IMG/VR virus record: IMGVR_UViG_3300037882_002544 | Coordinates: 1 to 23,619 of that record | Length of the DNA stretch: 23,619 bases | Reading direction: 5' to 3' (one strand) | Source of the DNA: a virus | Part shown: in pieces, positions 20,435 through 23,619 of the stretch | Layout of the letters: each line of letters starts with the position of its first letter | Position numbering within the stretch: the stretch's first letter is position 1 | Position numbers and translations under genes: made by a program | Notes under the pieces: model-generated | What the model was told of the DNA's origin: nothing | What the model saw: only the letters and a program-made list of their open reading frames with translations | Database searches by the model: none

Positions 20435-20994
20435 GACCTACAAATTTCATCGATCTTACCAGAGATATGACTTCTGGATATCAAACTCCAGGAGTTAATT
20501 TCCTTCAACACGGCGAAATGGTCAATGAGAGATTTCTTGATCTTATCGGCCGTCAAGAAATGAACTGGAGACTACCTAAATGGTTTTCTTCATATAAAGA
20601 TCAGATCATCGAAAAACTTCAACCTGATCTGAGTCTCATTTCAGCATATCAAATTTGGCACGATTGTGGCAAACCTTATGCTCGATCAGTAGACTCAAAT
20701 GGAAAAGTTCATTATCCTGATCATTCTAAAGTTTCTTCTGAAATTTGGGAGTCTCTTGGAGGATGCCCAAGAATCGGCAATTTGATTCTGCGAGACATGG
20801 ATTTTCATCTTCTGAAACCAGCCGAAGCCAAGGAATATTCGAATCAGCCAGATTGTTTGATCCTTTTAGTTACTGCTCTCTGTGAAGTTCATGCAAACGC
20901 TGAAATGTTTGGTGGTCAAGAATCAGATTCATTCAAAATCAAATGGAAACGGCTGAATAAAGTTGGTGACATTATTATCGAAAATCATCTGTGA
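20431..20994 (+). CDS. HD-domain phosphohydrolase-like protein
   Basis: The 187-residue protein has an HD motif IWHDCGKPYARSVD (His77, Asp78) followed by G-VHYPDHSKVSSEIW (His98) and RDMDFHLL near residue 125, the layout of metal-dependent HD phosphohydrolases such as the HD domains attached to tRNA nucleotidyltransferases. Substrates could be nucleotides or RNA 2',3'-cyclic ends, which I cannot tell apart. ATG 20431 overlaps the PTH2-like stop (ATGA). An upstream in-frame ATG at 20350 lies inside that gene. The gene's TGA is part of the next extended -10 element. Confidence 0.75.
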   Translation: MRPTNFIDLTRDMTSGYQTPGVNFLQHGEMVNERFLDLIGRQEMNWRLPKWFSSYKDQIIEKLQPDLSLISAYQIWHDCGKPYARSVDSNGKVHYPDHSKVSSEIWESLGGCPRIGNLILRDMDFHLLKPAEAKEYSNQPDCLILLVTALCEVHANAEMFGGQESDSFKIKWKRLNKVGDIIIENHL

Positions 20995-21000
20995 TATAAT
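20992..21000 (+). promoter_or_regulatory. Extended -10 promoter
   Basis: TGATATAAT overlaps the stop codon of the HD gene, the same arrangement as at 9991-9999 before the clamp gene. It lies 28 nt before ATG 21028. Confidence 0.55.
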
Positions 21001-21027
21001 TTGCATACCACTCAACGATGGATTGTT

Positions 21028-21498
21028 ATGACATATCTGGCTTATACAAAAGGTTCAAATCCTGAGATCGATCGCGGTATTGATTTGGTGGATCCTAATA
21101 ATTTAGAACAAGTGAAGCAATTAGAAAACTGGCTTAAGTATGATGGAACAGAAAAAGGACTTCAAAAATTCGTTCCTCAATACCACAAGTTCATTCCTGT
21201 TATGTTGACGGCAGAAGTGTTTTTGACAGCAGAAGGCGACCCACAAGCCGTAGCTGAATATATGGCAGCTTCAAATGAATATCTTAAGCACTTCGTTGAA
21301 CCAAGAAAAGATGGCAAATGTTTTCATTGTGGAGTGTTATTAGGTGGTATGTTTGGATCATTTGTGTTCGGCATAACTCACGGAGAAGGAATTTGCGGAA
21401 AATGTGGCTGGCCTGCAAGAACATATCACGATGTTCCAGATGCTTTTACTTTACGAAACTACATTTTGCAGTATATGCCGGCGATCGAATTGACATAA
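21028..21498 (+). CDS. Zinc-ribbon protein of unknown role
   Basis: The 156-residue protein has a helical N-terminal two thirds (LEQVKQLENWLKYDGTEKGL) and a C-terminal zinc ribbon: CFHC, a 20-residue Gly-rich insert containing a His, then CGKC GWPAR. The four Cys should bind one zinc. ATG 21028 is chosen; a TTG at 21001 would start directly on the promoter -10 without a ribosome site. It is transcribed from the extended -10 promoter just upstream. No family is recognised. Confidence 0.75.
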   Translation: MTYLAYTKGSNPEIDRGIDLVDPNNLEQVKQLENWLKYDGTEKGLQKFVPQYHKFIPVMLTAEVFLTAEGDPQAVAEYMAASNEYLKHFVEPRKDGKCFHCGVLLGGMFGSFVFGITHGEGICGKCGWPARTYHDVPDAFTLRNYILQYMPAIELT

Positions 21499-21510
21499 CA
21501 AAAAGTTTAG

Positions 21511-21574
21511 AAAACAGTTTACTTTCCGATCGGTTGGGTTATAATAAATCAACAACCCAACCGAGAGAACTAGT
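21511..21574 (+). promoter_or_regulatory. Early-type promoter copy 2 with palindrome over -10
   Basis: AAAACAGTTTACTTTC is identical to 13730-13745. TTTACT (21518-21523), a 16-nt gap and TATAAT (21540-21545) form the promoter. CGGTTGGGTT (21531-21540) and AACCCAACCG (21554-21563) are a perfect 10-bp inverted repeat spanning the -10 element, which looks like an operator. GAGAGAAC follows as ribosome site. Confidence 0.7.
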
Positions 21575-21763
21575 ATGCGAAATTTAGCAGATGAATACAT
21601 TGAAGCTTTTGATAAATGGTTTGCGGCAAATCCGGATAAAGCAGCGGATTATGATCCAATCAAATACAGAGAAGATTTTTTAAAATTAAGTAGAAAACAC
21701 CAAATTTCTGCACTTCGTAGTATTCAAAGTTCAATCATAATTCATGAGGTAGCACTAACATGA
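21575..21763 (+). CDS. Small protein, 62 aa
   Basis: A hydrophilic, helical product (MRNLADEYIEAFDKWFAANP, then KYREDFLKLSRKHQISALRS) that I do not recognise. It is the first gene behind the second early-type promoter, with GAGAGAAC about 7 nt before ATG, so it should be made early. It overlaps the next gene by 4 nt. Small early helical proteins of this kind often target host factors, but there is no direct evidence here. Confidence 0.72.
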   Translation: MRNLADEYIEAFDKWFAANPDKAADYDPIKYREDFLKLSRKHQISALRSIQSSIIIHEVALT

Positions 21764-22305
21764 ACACCTTACTACCTAACACCCTATACGTCCGTAATAT
21801 TGAACAAGCAGCTTGTATGTTCGAATTAGATGGACAACTCTCTGATGGTCATTGGGAAAATTCACGACCATATGATCATTGGAGAGTTTGGTGTAATTCC
21901 AAAGTTGTTGTCGCTGAACAAGGAAGTCCTGTCGGTCGAACATTTTCCGCTTTAAAAGATAACTACAATTTAAATGCTTCGTCTCTTTTAGATTGCGTTG
22001 GTCAAAGAATGCTCGGTATAATTCGAATTGCTAGAGTATTTGGATTAGACTTAGCTTCTAAGTTAGAGCATTCAATCGACTGTTCAGGTGAGTTTGACTA
22101 TGACGATGTGGTTAAAATGGAAAGTCTAGCAAAAGATGGCGCACCCAAAAAATACTGGAAAGATAAATTAGAGTTTTATGGAACTTTGGATGTTCCTGGC
22201 ATTAAAAATGCTCTTAAAAATGAATCGTACACTCGAAAAAATATGATCAAAGATTTGAAAGATCTAAAAACAATTTTTCAAACTCGATTGACTCCGGCGG
22301 AATAA
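21760..22305 (+). CDS. Unknown protein, 181 aa
   Basis: The product is not recognised. It begins MNTLLPNTLYVRNIEQAACM, has an aromatic-rich part (GHWENSRPYDHWRVWCNSKV), a hydrophobic helix near LLDCVGQRMLGIIRIARVFG, and a Lys-rich helical C-terminus (KNMIKDLKDLKTIFQTRL). It is co-transcribed with the 62-residue gene upstream (ATGA overlap) and is followed by a strong inverted repeat. Confidence 0.75.
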   Translation: MNTLLPNTLYVRNIEQAACMFELDGQLSDGHWENSRPYDHWRVWCNSKVVVAEQGSPVGRTFSALKDNYNLNASSLLDCVGQRMLGIIRIARVFGLDLASKLEHSIDCSGEFDYDDVVKMESLAKDGAPKKYWKDKLEFYGTLDVPGIKNALKNESYTRKNMIKDLKDLKTIFQTRLTPAE

Positions 22306-22312
22306 ATTATTG

Positions 22313-22345
22313 AGATCGGTCTAGATATTCTCTAGACCGATCTTT
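22313..22345 (+). terminator. Perfect hairpin, probable terminator
   Basis: AGATCGGTCTAGA (22313-22325) and TCTAGACCGATCT (22331-22343) form a perfect 13-bp stem with loop TATTC. Only two T residues follow the stem, so termination may be weak. It could instead be an operator or an mRNA-stabilising hairpin. Confidence 0.6.
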
Positions 22346-22349
22346 AGAT

Positions 22350-22362
22350 AGATATTGAAACT
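22350..22362 (+). promoter_or_regulatory. Possible late promoter before AAA ATPase gene
   Basis: AGATATTGAAACT begins 28 nt before ATG 22378, in the same position and sharing AGATA with the motifs before the capsid and tail genes. The match is poor beyond the first five or six bases. Confidence 0.25.
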
Positions 22363-22377
22363 ATTATTAGGTGATCA

Positions 22378-23619
22378 ATGTCTTTTCTAGAATACGTGAA
22401 TGAAGTAACATTCAACGAAACCCAAACCAAAAAAGCACTTCGTATTTTCGAAAAGCGTCTGCGTCAAAAATTTGGCGCATGGTTTCGTTATGGTGGCGAC
22501 GATGGTGTCCAAGAACTCGTAAATGGCGGTAAAAAATACATCAGCTATTTGTATTTTATTGGAGTTACTGGTAAAGCGATTCGAATTAATACATCTCGAA
22601 ATGAGTGGGTTTCTGTAGATTTATGGAGAAAATTCTCATTTTCAGGAGCTTCTACGCTAACAATTGATCTTACGACTGTCGAAAGTGTAGCTCCTTTCAT
22701 TGATCAAATTTTGGATAAGCTTAAAACATTCAATGACTCAGATATTGAAATCTTTTTTGCTCCAGATAAAGGAGATGAAACTCCAATCAACGAATCTCAG
22801 TTTGTCGCAGAAGCAAAAAGAACATCAATTCAAAATTTCTATGAACTTTGCAAAGCGAAATTAGTAGGAAGAGATTTAAGTGCAGTATCTTGGAGTGATA
22901 TCGATTTAGTCGCAAAAGAAAACGACTTGCTTGTTCCTTACCACTTTAGAACAACTCAAGTTGGTAAAGGTTCTGCAGCTCGTTTCAATTTAATTCCGCC
23001 TGGTCTAAATCCAGAAACTGATGTAGTGGAAGATCCAAAGCCTTTAGCCGTCGCAGACAAGAAAGGCTCAACGCCAATCATGTACATCAAAGTCACAGCA
23101 CAGGATCCAGTATCAAAACGATTCTTGCCTGCTGGCGAAAATGAACAAGCTCAGGCTCTCTATCAACAAATTCAAAAATCACTTTCTGGTCCTGCTCCAG
23201 AGCGTGAACTAAAAGATCCAAAAACTTTATTTGGACGAATGGTCCAATTAACAAGTTTGGTGTGTAAAGGAAATGTGACAGCGTTGTTGATCGCAGGTGG
23301 TCCTGGTATCGGAAAATCCTATGATGTGTTCAAAACAATCAAGAATTCTGGACTGATTGATGGTGTTTCTTACGTAAAATTCAGTGGTAAAGCTACAGCT
23401 ACTGCGATTTATCAAACTCTCTTTAAATGGCGTAAAGGTGGTGTAGTTGTATTTGACGATTGCGATTCTGTATGGGGTGATCAAGATGCGACAAATATGC
23501 TTAAAGCTGCTCTTGACAGCTACGATGAACGATCAATCACTTGGTTGACTGGTAGAACAGTCGACGTATCTAAAATGCCAAGAGATAAACGAGAAGATTT
23601 TTACGATGAACGATCAATC
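22378..23619 (+). CDS. AAA-type ATPase, 3' truncated by window end
   Basis: The frame is open from ATG 22378 to the last base (414 codons). The first 170 residues (MSFLEYVNEVTFNETQTKKA) form an unknown N-terminal domain rich in strands and aromatics. A linker with NLIPPGLNPETDVVEDPKP follows. The ATPase domain has Walker A GGPGIGKSY (307-315), a strand with VSYVKFSGK, and Walker B VVVFDDCDSVW (about 355-364), then a helix ALDSYDERSITWLTGR. AGGTGA precedes the ATG by 4 nt. ATPases of this design occur in T4-related phages with no firm role. The last six codons repeat residues YDERSI, and the final bases may be an assembly artefact. Confidence 0.85.
   Translation, partial: MSFLEYVNEVTFNETQTKKALRIFEKRLRQKFGAWFRYGGDDGVQELVNGGKKYISYLYFIGVTGKAIRINTSRNEWVSVDLWRKFSFSGASTLTIDLTTVESVAPFIDQILDKLKTFNDSDIEIFFAPDKGDETPINESQFVAEAKRTSIQNFYELCKAKLVGRDLSAVSWSDIDLVAKENDLLVPYHFRTTQVGKGSAARFNLIPPGLNPETDVVEDPKPLAVADKKGSTPIMYIKVTAQDPVSKRFLPAGENEQAQALYQQIQKSLSGPAPERELKDPKTLFGRMVQLTSLVCKGNVTALLIAGGPGIGKSYDVFKTIKNSGLIDGVSYVKFSGKATATAIYQTLFKWRKGGVVVFDDCDSVWGDQDATNMLKAALDSYDERSITWLTGRTVDVSKMPRDKREDFYDERSI
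23521..23619 (+). repeat. 18-nt direct repeat at the window end
   Basis: TACGATGAACGATCAATC occurs at 23521-23538 and again at 23602-23619, where it forms the last bases of the window. Both are in the same reading frame (YDERSI). Confidence 0.8.

Noticed and set aside
23248-23484. 78-residue antisense frame opposite the AAA ATPase
   Set aside because: It covers the Walker A to Walker B region on the other strand and has no support as a gene.

Overview
The window is a 23.6-kb stretch of a tailed-phage genome, distantly T4-like (myovirus), AT-rich, with every protein gene on the + strand and most genes joined by ATGA or TAATG overlaps. The evidence for T4 relatedness is a run of recognisable proteins in conserved order: prohead protease (gp21), scaffold (gp22), major capsid (gp23), a tail-tube-superfamily protein, UvsY, UvsW, late sigma factor gp55, gp47/gp46 nuclease, gp45 clamp, gp44 and gp62 clamp loader. 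The order 21-22-23-(gp3 position)-uvsY-uvsW-55-47-46-45-44-62 is the one I recall from cyanophage-type T4 relatives. The host cannot be named. Sigma70-like promoters and a small lipoprotein with a lipobox suggest a Gram-negative bacterium.

Layout. 1-3.5 kb: capsid morphogenesis, with a shared AGATACATA-like motif about 30-40 nt before gp22, gp23 and the tail gene (candidate late promoters) and a strong terminator after gp23. 3.5-10 kb: recombination and late-transcription genes plus small unknowns. 10-13.7 kb: sliding clamp and clamp loader. The clamp-loader large and small subunits are separated by four genes: a membrane peptide, a MazG-like pyrophosphohydrolase, a HAD phosphatase-like protein and a dATP/dGTP diphosphohydrolase-like (DUF5664) protein. 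13.7-17.2 kb: accessory genes under their own promoters, including a MORN-like repeat protein, a lipoprotein and tRNA-Arg(UCU).

17.2-21 kb is the most unusual part, a cluster of RNA-related genes. It has a TROVE/Ro60-like gene split in two by a -1 frameshift, a MORN-like protein, a YkuK-type RNase H-fold protein, and a tRNA whose anticodon is best read as CUA (amber) and which overlaps the YkuK gene. It continues with a three-codon ATG-AAC-ACG-TAG minigene, a PTH2-type peptidyl-tRNA hydrolase-like gene starting on the next codon, and an HD-domain protein. TAG stop codons in the window occur only between 14.6 and 20.1 kb. One of them separates the Ro60-like C-terminal half from the MORN-like protein in the same reading frame. 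This invites the hypothesis of an amber-suppression or peptidyl-tRNA-linked control module, which is inference.

21-23.6 kb: a zinc-ribbon protein, a second copy of an early-type promoter with a palindrome over its -10 element, two unknown genes, and the 5' part of an AAA-type ATPase that runs off the window. The window begins and ends exactly on short direct repeats, which looks like a contig bounded by assembly breaks.
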